Part shown: positions 46,701 to 56,951 of the stretch, piece after piece
Numbering within the stretch: position 1 is the stretch's first letter
How the letters are laid out: every line of letters starts with the position of its first letter
Assembly (NCBI RefSeq): GCF_026460945.1
Contig: NZ_JAOVZV010000001.1
Span: 310,001-374,000, forward strand
Length of the DNA: 64,000 nt
Source: Chryseobacterium luquanense
Lineage (GTDB): Bacteria > Bacteroidota > Bacteroidia > Flavobacteriales > Weeksellaceae
Direction of reading: 5' to 3'
Position numbers and translations under genes: made by a program
The notes under the pieces: model-generated
Told to the model about the DNA's origin: nothing
The model's database searches: none
What the model saw: the letters and a program-made list of their open reading frames with translations, nothing else

Positions 46701-49700
46701 TGTGAATTGCTTTCATTTTTAAGTATCTTTGGGATACAACACAACACTGTACTTATTTATTAGGATTGCTAATTGGTTGTGAATTGCTTTCATTTTTAAG
46801 TATCTTTGGGATACAACACAACACTGTACTTATTTATTAGGATTGCTAATTGGTTGTGAATTGCTTTCATTTTTAAGTATCTTTGGGATACAACACAACA
46901 CTGTACTTATTTATTAGGATTGCTAATTGGTTGTGAATTGCTTTCATTTTTAAGTATCTTTGGGATACAACACAACACTGTACTTATTTATTAGGATTGC
47001 TAATTGGTTGTGAATTGCTTTCATTTTTAAGTATCTTTGGGATACAACACAACAAGATTAGATTATGGAAATGGAATATAATAGTTGTGAATTGCTTTCA
47101 TTTTTAAGTATCTTTGGGATACAACACAACTGAAAACGTAAAGAATACATTAAAAGATGTGTTGTGACTTGCTTTCATTTTCAAGTATCTTTGGGATACA
47201 ACACAACAATAAATTTACAGTTCAAGTTTGGAGTGTTGTTGTGTATTGCTTTCATTTTTAAGTATCTTTGGGATACAACACAACACAGTACTTATTTATT
47301 AGGATTGATAATTGGTTGTGAATTGCTTTCATTTTTAAGTATCTTTGGGATACAACACAACTGAAAACGTAAAGAATACATTAAAAGATGTGTTGTGAAT
47401 TGCTTTCATTTTCAAGTATCTTTGGGATACAACACAACAATAATTTTACAGTTCAAGATTGGAGTGTTGTTGTGAATTGCTTTCATTTTTAAGTATCTTT
47501 GGGATACAACACAACTTATACAAAGTAGCGGAGATATAGCATATCGTTGTGAATTGCTTTCATTTTTAAGTATCTTTGGGATACAACACAACATTGAAGA
47601 CGAGGTAGAAATAAATGGATTTGTTGTGAATTGCTTTCATTTTTAAGTATCTTTGGGATACAACACAACCAGCGTGTCTCCTTACGCTCGTGAAATCGTG
47701 TTGTGAATTGCTTTCATTTTTAAGTATCTTTGGGATACAACACAACTTAAACAAAGTAGCGGAGATATAGCATATCGTTGTGAATTGCGTTCATTTTTAA
47801 GTATCTTTGTGATACAACACAACATAGAAGACGAGGTAGAAATAAATGGATTTGTTGTGAATTGCTTTCATTTTTAAGTATCTTTGGGATACTACTCAAC
47901 GAGCTTGTCTCCGTACGCTCGTGACATCGTGTTGTGAATTGCTTTCATTTTTAAGTATCTTTGGGATACAACACAACAGCTTTAGCGTCTTCAACTGCAG
48001 GTGCTTTGTTGTGAATTGCTTTCATTTTTAAGTATCTTTGGGATACAACACATCGGGTGCCAGGCGATTAACCGCACTTCTGTGGTTGTGAATTGCTTTA
48101 ATTTTTAAGTATCTTTGGGAAACAACACAACACATGAGTAAGATTGCATAGTTAAAGATTTGTTGTGAATTGCTTTCTTTTTTAAGTATCTTTGGGAAAC
48201 AACACAACACATGAGTAAGATTGCATAGTTAAAGATTTGTTGTGAATTGCTTTCATTTTTAAGTATCTTTGGGATACAACACAACACCTGAGTCAGATTG
48301 CATAGTTAAAGATTTGTTGTGAATTGCTTTCATTTTTAAGTATCTTTGGGATACAACACACCACCTGAGTCAGATTGCATAGTTAAAGATTTGTTGAGAA
48401 TTGCTTTCATTTTTAAGTATCTTTGGGATACAACACACCACCTGAGTCAGATTGCATAGTTAAAGATTTGTTGAGAATTGCTTTCATTTTTAAGTATCTT
48501 TGGGATACAACACACCACCTGAGTCAGATTGCATAGTTAAAGATTTGTTGTGAATTGCTTTCATTTTTAAGTATCTTTGGGATACAACACAACCATCCAC
48601 TTACATGGGTAGATTTTATTTTCGTTGTGAATTGCTTTCATTTTTAAGTATCTTTGGGATACAACACACCACCTGAGTCAGATTGCATAGTTAAAGATAT
48701 GTTGTGAATTGCTTTCATTTTTAAGTATCTGTGGGATACAACACAACCATCCACTTACCTGGGTTGATTTTTTTTTCGTTGTGAATTGCTTTCATTTTTA
48801 AGTATCTGTGGGATACAACACAACCATCCACTTACCTGGGTTGATTTTTTTTTCGTTGTGAATTGCTTTCATTTTTAAGTATCTTTGGGATACAACACAA
48901 CGGGTGCCAGGCGTTTAACCGCACTTCTGTGGTTGTGAATTGCTTTCATTTTTAAGTATCTTTGGGATACAACACAACCACTTTCTGCAATAGACTGTTT
49001 GATATTATGTTGTGAATTGCTTTCATTTTTAAGTATCTTTGGGATACAACACCACCACTTTCTGCAATAGACTGTTTGATATTATGTTGTGAATTGCTTT
49101 CATATTTAAGTATCTATGGGATACAACACAACCCTTTTGTCCACGACTCCTGTAGGTCCACTGTTGTGAATTGCTGTCATTTTTAAGTATCTGTGGGATA
49201 CAACACAACCCTTTTGTCCACGACTCCTGTAGGTCCACTGTTGTGAATTGCTTTCATTTTTAAGTATCTTTGGGATACAACACAACTTGGGCGGCATCAC
49301 CTATTCCAGAGAAGTCGTTGTGAATTGCTTTCATTTTTAAGTATCTTTGGGATACAACACAACCCTTTTGTCCACGACTCCTGTATGTCCACTGTTGTGA
49401 ATTGCTTTCATTTTTAAGTATCTTTGGGATACAACACAACTCCGCTTTTTTAAGTTCTTTAATCTTTGCTGTTGTGAATTGCTTTCATTTTTAAGTATCT
49501 TTGGGATACAACACAACCCTTTTGTCCACGACTCCTGTATGTCCTCTGTTGTGAATTGCTTGCATTTTTAAGTATCTTTGGGATACAACACAACCCTTTT
49601 GTCCACGACTCCTGTATGTCCTCTGTTGTGAATTGCTTGCATTTTTAAGTATCTTTGGGATACAACACAACCCTTTTGTCCACGACTCCTGTATGTCCTC

Positions 49701-51134
49701 TGTTGTGAATTGCTTTCATTTTTAAGTATCTTTGGGATACAACACAACAATGCAGTTATGTTTGAGGGAGTGGCGTCAGTTGTGAATTGCTTTCATTTTT
49801 AAGTATCTTTGGGATACAACACAACCCTTTTGTCAACGACTCCTGTATGTCCACTGTTGTGAATAGCTATCATTTTTAAGTATCTTTGGGATACAACACA
49901 ACCCTTTTGTCAACGACTCCTGTATGTCCACTGTTGTGAATAGCTATCATTTTTAAGTATCTTTGGGATACAACACAACACTAAAAGATTATTTTCTGAG
50001 TAGAAACGTGTTGTGAATTGCTTTCATTTTTAAGTATCTTTGGGATACAACACAACATTATTCAAATTTCAGATTTAGCAACTATTGTTGTGAATTGCTT
50101 TCATTTTTAAGTATCTTTGGGATACAACACAACTCTAAAAGATTATTTTCTGAGAAGTAACGTGTTGTGAATTGCTTTCATTTTTAAGTATCTGTGGGAT
50201 ACAACACAACTTCTGGTCTGGTAGTGCTGTTGGAGCTGCTGTTGTGAATTGCTTTCATTTTTAAGTATCTGTGGGATACAACACAACTTCTGGTCTGGTA
50301 GTGCTGTTGGAGCTGCTGTTGTGAATTGCTTTCATTTTTAAGTATCTTTGGGATACAACACAACTCTAAAAGATTATTTTCTGAGAAGAAACGTGTTGTG
50401 AATTGCTTTCATTTTTAAGTATCTTTGGGATACAACACAACTCTAACAGATTATTTTCTGAGAAGAAACGTGTTGTGAATTGCTTTCATTTTTAAGTATC
50501 TGTGGGATACAACACAACTTCTGTTCTGGTCGTGCTGTTGGAGCTGCTGTTGTGAATTGCTTTCATTTTTAAGTATCTGTGGGATACAACACAACTTCTG
50601 TTCTGGTCGTGCTGTTGGAGCTGCTGTTGTGAATTGCTTTCATTTTTAAGTATCTTTGGGATACAACACAACTTCTGTTCTGGTAGTGCTGTTGGAGCTG
50701 CTGTTGTGAATTGCTTTCATTTTTAAGTATCTTTGGGATACAACACAACTCTAACAGATTATTTTCTGAGAAGAAACGTGTTGTGAATTGCTTTCATTTT
50801 TAAGTATCTGTGGGATACTACACAACTTATCTATGAGAGGAGGTTCCAGATTTAGAGTTGTGAATAGCTTTCATTTTTAAGTATCTTTGGGATACATCAC
50901 AACTTCTGTTCTGGTAGTGCTGTTGGAGCTGCTGTTGTGAATTGCTTTCATTTTTAAGTATCTTTGGGATACAACACAACTTATCTATGAGAGGAGGTTC
51001 CAGATTTAGAGTTGTGAATTGCTTTCATTTTTAAGTATCTTTGGGATACAACACAACAAAAGGGGACAAAGTGAGTTGATGGTTGAGGTTGTGAATTGCT
51101 TTCATTTTTAAGTATCTTTGGGATACAACACAAC
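43772..51134 (+). CRISPR. Type II-C CRISPR array, 96 repeats and 95 spacers
   Basis: The 47-base repeat starts GTTGTGAATTGCTTTCATTT, continues TTAAGTATCTTTGGGATACA and ends ACACAAC. Spacers are 30 bases (one is 31). The first repeat (43772) has a degenerate 5' end and the last (51088-51134) is perfect. Plus-strand transcription is inferred, because this strand pairs with the tracrRNA and carries promoters in the repeats. About 19 repeats have a changed -7 box. Spacers fall into about 34 families, 21 of them multi-copy. Short open frames within the array are repeat artefacts. Confidence 0.98.
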
Positions 51135-51137
51135 CTC

Positions 51138-51179
51138 AAAAAATAATCTACTGATTTTCAGTAGATTATTTTTATTTTT
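51138..51179. terminator. Convergent terminator between array and cas2
   Basis: AATAATCTACTGA and TCAGTAGATTATT form a long stem. T-runs on both strands suit both the array transcript (plus) and the cas operon (minus). Confidence 0.85.
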
Positions 51180-51191
51180 AGGATTCTAAAT

Positions 51192-51533
<342 letters not shown>

Positions 51534-51581
51534 CTATTGTATTATGTACGTTGTAAAAAGTACAATTACTAAAGCGTTCAT

Positions 51582-52475
51582 TTATTTGAACTCAGGATAA
51601 GAAATCAATCGTTTTTCTCCTGTGTAGCATTTGTAAAGCGAAGTAGCTGTTGTTTTTACCGCCACCAACAGTGGTCTTGTTTTACCTTCTATCAACACAT
51701 CTTTGGTTGCTATTTGCAGGATGTGTGATTTGAATTCTTTCGTCAACTCCTCAATATTCGGATTCTTAGTCAACCAATCCATTACCAACAAATCTACAAA
51801 AGGACGGTAAGGTTCCATCAAATCATCTGCAAGACAATAAGGATTGTATTTATTTTTGTGAAAAATACCAAGTACAGGAAGCAAACCAGTTTCTACTATC
51901 GACCTCGCTACAATACTTCTGAGAACGGCATATCCAAAGTTGAAGAATTGATTGGGCGAGTCTCCAAAACGCTGTCTGAGGAAATCCAAACTGATGAGAT
52001 ATTTCCAGTAATGTTGCGCGGCGATACCTTCCATATTGGTAATGTCGCCACTTTTCACATTTCTTTGATAGTCCACCATTGGTTCAAAATAATTTCCTAA
52101 CCTTCTCAATACTTCTTTTTGATTTTCGATTTTGCATTCGATAGTTTGTTTCCAGAGTTGTTTTTTGAGCGGTTCGCTGGCTTCTAACTGGTCTTTAACA
52201 CGGTCTGAATGTTCGGTGTGTCCGTAAAACGGAAGCATTATTCCGTGAGGTAAATGATGAGAGTCGCAACTGACCACAACTACATTGTTCCCCATCATTT
52301 TTTGAATGAGTTGATGGGAAATGGTGATCTGAAAATGATCCAACATCAACAAACCCAAATCTTCCACAGGAACCTTGCCTTTCATCTCATTGGAAGAAGG
52401 TTCCATAATGTACATCTGTTCATCTTTGAGTTTGAGGTAAGCGGGATTTCCGATGTAGATGGAGCGGGTTATCAT
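51582..52475 (-). CDS. cas1: CRISPR-associated integrase Cas1
   Basis: ATG at 52475 (MITRSIYIGNPAYLKLKDEQ) gives 297 residues, the usual Cas1 length; the frame above runs back to a GTG inside cas9. Metal-binding motifs are ITNMEGIAAQHYWKYL (Glu), GIFHKNKYNPYCLADDLMEP (His, then Asp/Glu). Cas1 integrates spacers together with Cas2. It starts 19 bases after the cas9 stop, so the two are on one message. Confidence 0.97.
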   Translation of the reverse strand: MITRSIYIGNPAYLKLKDEQMYIMEPSSNEMKGKVPVEDLGLLMLDHFQITISHQLIQKMMGNNVVVVSCDSHHLPHGIMLPFYGHTEHSDRVKDQLEASEPLKKQLWKQTIECKIENQKEVLRRLGNYFEPMVDYQRNVKSGDITNMEGIAAQHYWKYLISLDFLRQRFGDSPNQFFNFGYAVLRSIVARSIVETGLLPVLGIFHKNKYNPYCLADDLMEPYRPFVDLLVMDWLTKNPNIEELTKEFKSHILQIATKDVLIEGKTRPLLVAVKTTATSLYKCYTGEKRLISYPEFK

Positions 52476-52494
52476 ATAAAGGGATTTATAATTT

Positions 52495-55400
52495 TTAATA
52501 TTCTCCAACACTCACGATATCACCTAAATGATTAAGTCGCACCTTTGTAATATTACTTAAAGGATTTGTACTTCTAATACTTACATAAGCCACATCTTTC
52601 AATTGAGATAACTCATCAACATTAGTTTCCAAATGATGTCTAAACATATAGTTTTTGGTCGCCAATTTCTGCACCCTAAACAAATTCGGGCTTATCTTCT
52701 TTTTATTTTTCGGGTCTAATAAATCAATTTCTTTCGGATTAAATCCTGTTTTTTCATCAGGAAAAATAAAATATTCATTCTGCTTCAGTGTGAATAGAAA
52801 TTGCCAACCTAAACCTTGATTGTAATTTTTATCAATAACTGGTTCTCCTGCATTGACTAACTGAACTGCATCAAACAAAGACACTACCCTTTCCTGCAAA
52901 TTACCTTTTTCATCTCGGTAAATTGCCACGTGATGATTATTTCCTGTGCTCACAAAATCTACCGGAATTTTCTTTCCGTTATCATCTAAAATTTCATTCC
53001 CTAAATGGTCTTTTTTGTAATGCAGAAATTCAGCATTTTTCACCCCAGAAATCGTCACTCTTTTGATAGCAATTCCTTTTTCTTGGTTGAGCCAAATCGG
53101 ATTTTTTTCTAAATCTGAAAACGCTTTTTTAGGGTCATTTCCAAATTCCTTTAAACGGTTGAGCAAAATTCGTTTAACACCTTCATCTAAGATTTTTTCT
53201 ATAGTTTTTAAATCTTTAAAATTTTCTGGTGTTACGTCTTTTCTTATTGAGTAATTTTCTTCCAGCCAAGTCAATTTTACAGTTTCTGGAAGAGTTTCTG
53301 TTTTTTCCTCATTCAAATAAATTGGATTTTTATTCAAAACATTTTTTCCCGCGAAAGCTTTTTTAGGGTCGTTTCCATTTTCAGAAAGTCTTCCAAGCAA
53401 AAGCTTTTTATAAACTGGGTTTGCTACTTTTTTAATGGTTTCTTCATCAAATTTCGCACTTACTTTTTCTTCTTTACTGACGTAATACTGATATTTTCCA
53501 TAAACGGTTTCTTTATGCAGCTGTCCTCTTGGTGTAAGTTCAACTTTGGTTCTTTCTCCGTTTTTAGATTTGGTTTTGTTTTTATTTTTGGTTACCACTT
53601 TGTTCTTAGCTTTATGCGAAACTAAAACGTTTTCAAGATGCTCTTTGGCTTGCTCTCTGAAATTTGGAATAGGCATATTAAACACTCTCCTTTTATTGCC
53701 ATCATCGTCGTATTTCAAAGAAGTTTCTTTTCCTTCAATACTGACAATGATGTTATGCTCCTTATGACTTTCATTTTTTCTGGCATTTAAAAAGTTAAGA
53801 AATTGAATATGACTTTGTTTTGTAAAAGCTACCGTCAATGCGTCCATTGCGTGATGACGATGGTCGTTTCGTTTGCTCCAGTCAACAATACGTTCTTTGA
53901 AACTTCCGTCCTTTTTTTCTATTTTCTCAGTCAAACCTAAAGCTTTGAATTTATCAAAATTAAGTTCCTGCATAATGTTGATTAAATCCCAATCTTCCCT
54001 TAATCTATCAGTAACACTTCCTGTAGTTGGCGTTACAACTCTGCAAATTTCATATAAAATATTCCTTGCTTTTTTGGCGATATATTGACTGTCACGCAAA
54101 TCTCTATCAATAAAACCATCACCAATTTCAGATTCCTGTTTTAATAATTTTTGATATTTGGCTTTAGTAATTTTTTTCTCTTTATATAAAGCCTCAACGA
54201 TAGAAGTATATTTTTCAAACATTTCTATTGACTTATTTGACATATAGTCATTCGCTGTTTTATTTCCTTTTGCTAGGTTAGCAAATCTGGGAACCAATAC
54301 TTTATTAGAAAAACTATCATCAAAAACTTTAGATTGAGGAATTATGTGGTCTATATCATAGTCTTTGCTATAAAGCTTTTCATAATTGATTTTTTCATCG
54401 GTGTATAAATCTTTATAGGCATTATATGACAATTCCTGATACAATTTATATCTTACAATATCATTTTTACTTGGATTTTTAACTCGTGGAAAATCTTTTT
54501 TAATAATATCTCTTATTTTATCATTGTCAGTTTTAGAAGAATTGATATTTGCACTCATTTCTGCCCTTTCTTTGGCATTTTTCTTCAACTCACGAGCAAG
54601 TTCGATTCGGATTTCGTCAAATTTGAAATACTTAGTTATGTTCCCATCTTCATCTTTTTCACTATTAGTTTCAATAATGGTGTTGATAACATTTACTAAT
54701 TGATTCAATATTTTTTCAACAACCGGATTTCTCAAACTGTTCTTTTTGAGTAATTCTAATTTATCTTTCAACGGACGAGTTGCAATTTCTTCCCTGGTTA
54801 AAGACGAAGCAGAATGTCTGTAACCCGCCTGCAAACAAGCTTTATCATAAGATAATTCTTTGATGTGCGGATAAATTTTTCGCATTGCTTTCGTGCTTAG
54901 ATTCCCATAATCATCAGAAAAAGCAACATTTGCCAAAATTTGAGAATGTTCTTTTTTGAACCCAAATTTTTCTTCTAAAAGCCTGAATAAAGTATCATTT
55001 CCCGTTTTGGAATCGTCTTCTTGATATGAATATAACAAATGCCAAAGCTGATAAGAAGTCTGTTTTTCAAAATATTTCCCATCCAACTCAGCATCGAATT
55101 CCAGAATTTCTGTGTTTATATTCAACACTTCGAAAATTCGTTTTATCATATCTTTTAGTTCCGAAACTGATGCTTTTAGTTCTGAAACATCGATATCATC
55201 TTTTCCCTGAAGTTTTAATAAATCTTCATCATAACCTTCCAATTCCAAAATTCTCAAATATGCATCATAAAAAGTTTTATTGGTTCTGTTACCTTCTAAT
55301 TCTGAATAATTCATTTCCCATTCAGAAGATTTGTGACCTAAAAGTTCTATAATTTTTGCAGATTTCAGATTTCCTTTGATATTTAATTCATCAAATAATT

Positions 55401-56769
55401 TCTGCTTAGTTTCTAAATCCAAAACAAAAATTTCTTTTTCCTCATCAAACAACATTGGAGAAGCATCTTTTGCGACCCTTTTTCTACTTCCCTTTTTTCT
55501 AATCAAAACATTATTTAAAACCTGCCAGATTTTAAATTCCTGAAATAAAGGCGATGATTTTGGCGCTACTTTTAAACCGATGGTTTTCTTATGTCCGTTA
55601 ATAATTTTTTCCTGACTTTCAAATTCGCAAAAACTCACCAAACCTTTTTGAGACTTTAGTTTTCGTTGATAAAAAATAACAATATCCCTAATTTCAGTTT
55701 TTAAATTTTCTGTTAATTCAGAATGAAATTTTGCTTGTGTTTCCCAAATTTTTTCAAATTCATCTAAATAATCCTGACGATAAAAAACCTGATTTTTCAA
55801 TCTCGTATGCGGGTTTTCTTTTAATTGCTCATATAAATATTGCCCAACTGTTTGATTATTGAAATATAACTCTTTGCTTCTATCGCTGATTGCACCCAAA
55901 TATCCGCTGGAATTATTGAGATTATTATTGATTTCAGTAATCACAAACGCAACTTCTTCTTTTTCTAATTGTTTATTAATAGCTTCACTTCTCCACAAAT
56001 AAGCTTGAAGTTTTTTTTCTTCCCTCGATTTTGCTTTATTATCTGCAGTATTAAATCCGTATTTCGTCCAAAACATTGCAGAACTTGCACGCTGACCTTT
56101 TCCTTTTAGTTCTTTATAAAACTCATCAGTGAAAATTTCGGGATAAAATTGTTTCTGAAAATTCCAAACTTTATCAAACTCAGACTGCAAATCTGAACGA
56201 TAAAAATCCGGCAAATACTTCTTACCATCTTTTAATAATTGATAAGCCAACTGACCCGGTGTAAGGTTTTCTTCATATAGTATTTTTGCAATCGCCATTC
56301 CGTCGATGATTTGCCCTTCGTCTTCATTTTTAGCTTTACGACTGCTTTTATAACCTCTTTTTTTATTAATTGCCAAAAAAATTTTTGCCAGCTCTTCTTT
56401 TTCCACTTTCTCAACAGCAGATTTTGCTCTGAAAAAGTAGGTTGAATGAGTCGTATTTTTTCCATTTTCTGCTAAAACAGTTTCTTTAGTAATAATATTG
56501 GCTTTCAACAAAGCGTCAATTAAGTTTTCCCTTCTGTCTTGATAACGGTCCAGATTTCTCCTTGCGCCTCGTTTCAGTGTTCTATCAGCATTTACGGAAA
56601 CAGGTTTTCCTTTTTCAAAATTGGTTTGCTCATCTGTCGTCAAAGGATTTACACGAACACCAATTTTTTTAATAGAAGATTGCTCAGGATTGTCACCTTC
56701 TATAATATGAGCGAATCCAATAGAAGTTGTTCCAAGGTCTAGCCCAAGTATGTTCCTAATCTTTGCCAT
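52495..56769 (-). CDS. cas9: CRISPR-associated endonuclease Cas9, type II-C
   Basis: This 1,424-residue RNA-guided nuclease has RuvC-I (ILGLDLGTTSIGFAHI, Asp 11), an Arg-rich bridge helix (RTLKRGARRNLDRYQDRREN), RuvC-II (IELARELK, Glu 723), HNH (YDIDHIIPQSKVF, His 808) and RuvC-III (DHRHHAMDAL, His 973 and Asp 976). All catalytic residues are intact. Its size and the absence of csn2 or cas4 place it in II-C. The C-terminal region has two copies of a GNDPKKAF...KNPI.LN module (about 1125-1165 and 1208-1245). The PAM is unknown. Confidence 0.98.
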   Translation of the reverse strand: MAKIRNILGLDLGTTSIGFAHIIEGDNPEQSSIKKIGVRVNPLTTDEQTNFEKGKPVSVNADRTLKRGARRNLDRYQDRRENLIDALLKANIITKETVLAENGKNTTHSTYFFRAKSAVEKVEKEELAKIFLAINKKRGYKSSRKAKNEDEGQIIDGMAIAKILYEENLTPGQLAYQLLKDGKKYLPDFYRSDLQSEFDKVWNFQKQFYPEIFTDEFYKELKGKGQRASSAMFWTKYGFNTADNKAKSREEKKLQAYLWRSEAINKQLEKEEVAFVITEINNNLNNSSGYLGAISDRSKELYFNNQTVGQYLYEQLKENPHTRLKNQVFYRQDYLDEFEKIWETQAKFHSELTENLKTEIRDIVIFYQRKLKSQKGLVSFCEFESQEKIINGHKKTIGLKVAPKSSPLFQEFKIWQVLNNVLIRKKGSRKRVAKDASPMLFDEEKEIFVLDLETKQKLFDELNIKGNLKSAKIIELLGHKSSEWEMNYSELEGNRTNKTFYDAYLRILELEGYDEDLLKLQGKDDIDVSELKASVSELKDMIKRIFEVLNINTEILEFDAELDGKYFEKQTSYQLWHLLYSYQEDDSKTGNDTLFRLLEEKFGFKKEHSQILANVAFSDDYGNLSTKAMRKIYPHIKELSYDKACLQAGYRHSASSLTREEIATRPLKDKLELLKKNSLRNPVVEKILNQLVNVINTIIETNSEKDEDGNITKYFKFDEIRIELARELKKNAKERAEMSANINSSKTDNDKIRDIIKKDFPRVKNPSKNDIVRYKLYQELSYNAYKDLYTDEKINYEKLYSKDYDIDHIIPQSKVFDDSFSNKVLVPRFANLAKGNKTANDYMSNKSIEMFEKYTSIVEALYKEKKITKAKYQKLLKQESEIGDGFIDRDLRDSQYIAKKARNILYEICRVVTPTTGSVTDRLREDWDLINIMQELNFDKFKALGLTEKIEKKDGSFKERIVDWSKRNDHRHHAMDALTVAFTKQSHIQFLNFLNARKNESHKEHNIIVSIEGKETSLKYDDDGNKRRVFNMPIPNFREQAKEHLENVLVSHKAKNKVVTKNKNKTKSKNGERTKVELTPRGQLHKETVYGKYQYYVSKEEKVSAKFDEETIKKVANPVYKKLLLGRLSENGNDPKKAFAGKNVLNKNPIYLNEEKTETLPETVKLTWLEENYSIRKDVTPENFKDLKTIEKILDEGVKRILLNRLKEFGNDPKKAFSDLEKNPIWLNQEKGIAIKRVTISGVKNAEFLHYKKDHLGNEILDDNGKKIPVDFVSTGNNHHVAIYRDEKGNLQERVVSLFDAVQLVNAGEPVIDKNYNQGLGWQFLFTLKQNEYFIFPDEKTGFNPKEIDLLDPKNKKKISPNLFRVQKLATKNYMFRHHLETNVDELSQLKDVAYVSIRSTNPLSNITKVRLNHLGDIVSVGEY

Positions 56770-56795
56770 AACTATTTAGTTTTTTTGAGAAAGTA

Positions 56796-56836
56796 TAAAA
56801 ATAAAATATTTTAATCTAACCATTTTACGGTTTTCC
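56796..56836 (-). promoter_or_regulatory. Candidate cas9 promoter with shared upstream element
   Basis: On the minus strand, GGAAAACCGTAAA (56836-56824) is followed by 20 bases and TATTTTTA (56803-56796), a 7/8 match to the TAnnTTTG -7 box. The distance is the same as at the tracrRNA promoter (57253-57293). The predicted start is about 20 bases ahead of the cas9 ATG. Confidence 0.6.
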
Positions 56837-56846
56837 ATATTTTGAA

Positions 56847-56951
56847 TAAAAAAGAGAGATTACTTTCGCAATCTCTCTAAAAAATGAAAGCAATTCACAA
56901 CTGATTTATTTAAACATATAATCAATATATGGAAATAAATCATTACTTTTG
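56847..56951 (-). ncRNA. Candidate solitary crRNA-like RNA (guide + half repeat + terminator)
   Basis: Right after the tRNA CCA end (56952), 50 bases of AT-rich guide-like sequence lead to a 22-base exact copy of the repeat start (56901-56880, beginning GTTGTGAATTGCTTTCATTT). A stem-loop with nine-base arms and a T-run follows (56878-56848). The retained part of the repeat is the part that pairs with the tracrRNA; the promoter half is missing. This could be a Cas9-bound RNA processed from a tRNA transcript. Expression is not shown. Confidence 0.6.

Noticed and set aside
43733..49750. Short ORFs with repeating CCIPKILKNESNSQ-like peptides
   Set aside because: They are translations of the CRISPR repeat on the minus strand with a 77-base period, not genes.
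43772..51134. Array as a protein-coding or satellite repeat
   Set aside because: The adjacent cas genes, 47/30 base spacing and tracrRNA pairing show it is a CRISPR array, even though its growth pattern is satellite-like.
56880..56901. The half repeat as a second tracrRNA on the plus strand
   Set aside because: The plus strand has no nexus hairpin or terminator after it, whereas the minus strand has a terminator directly downstream. The real tracrRNA is at 57298.
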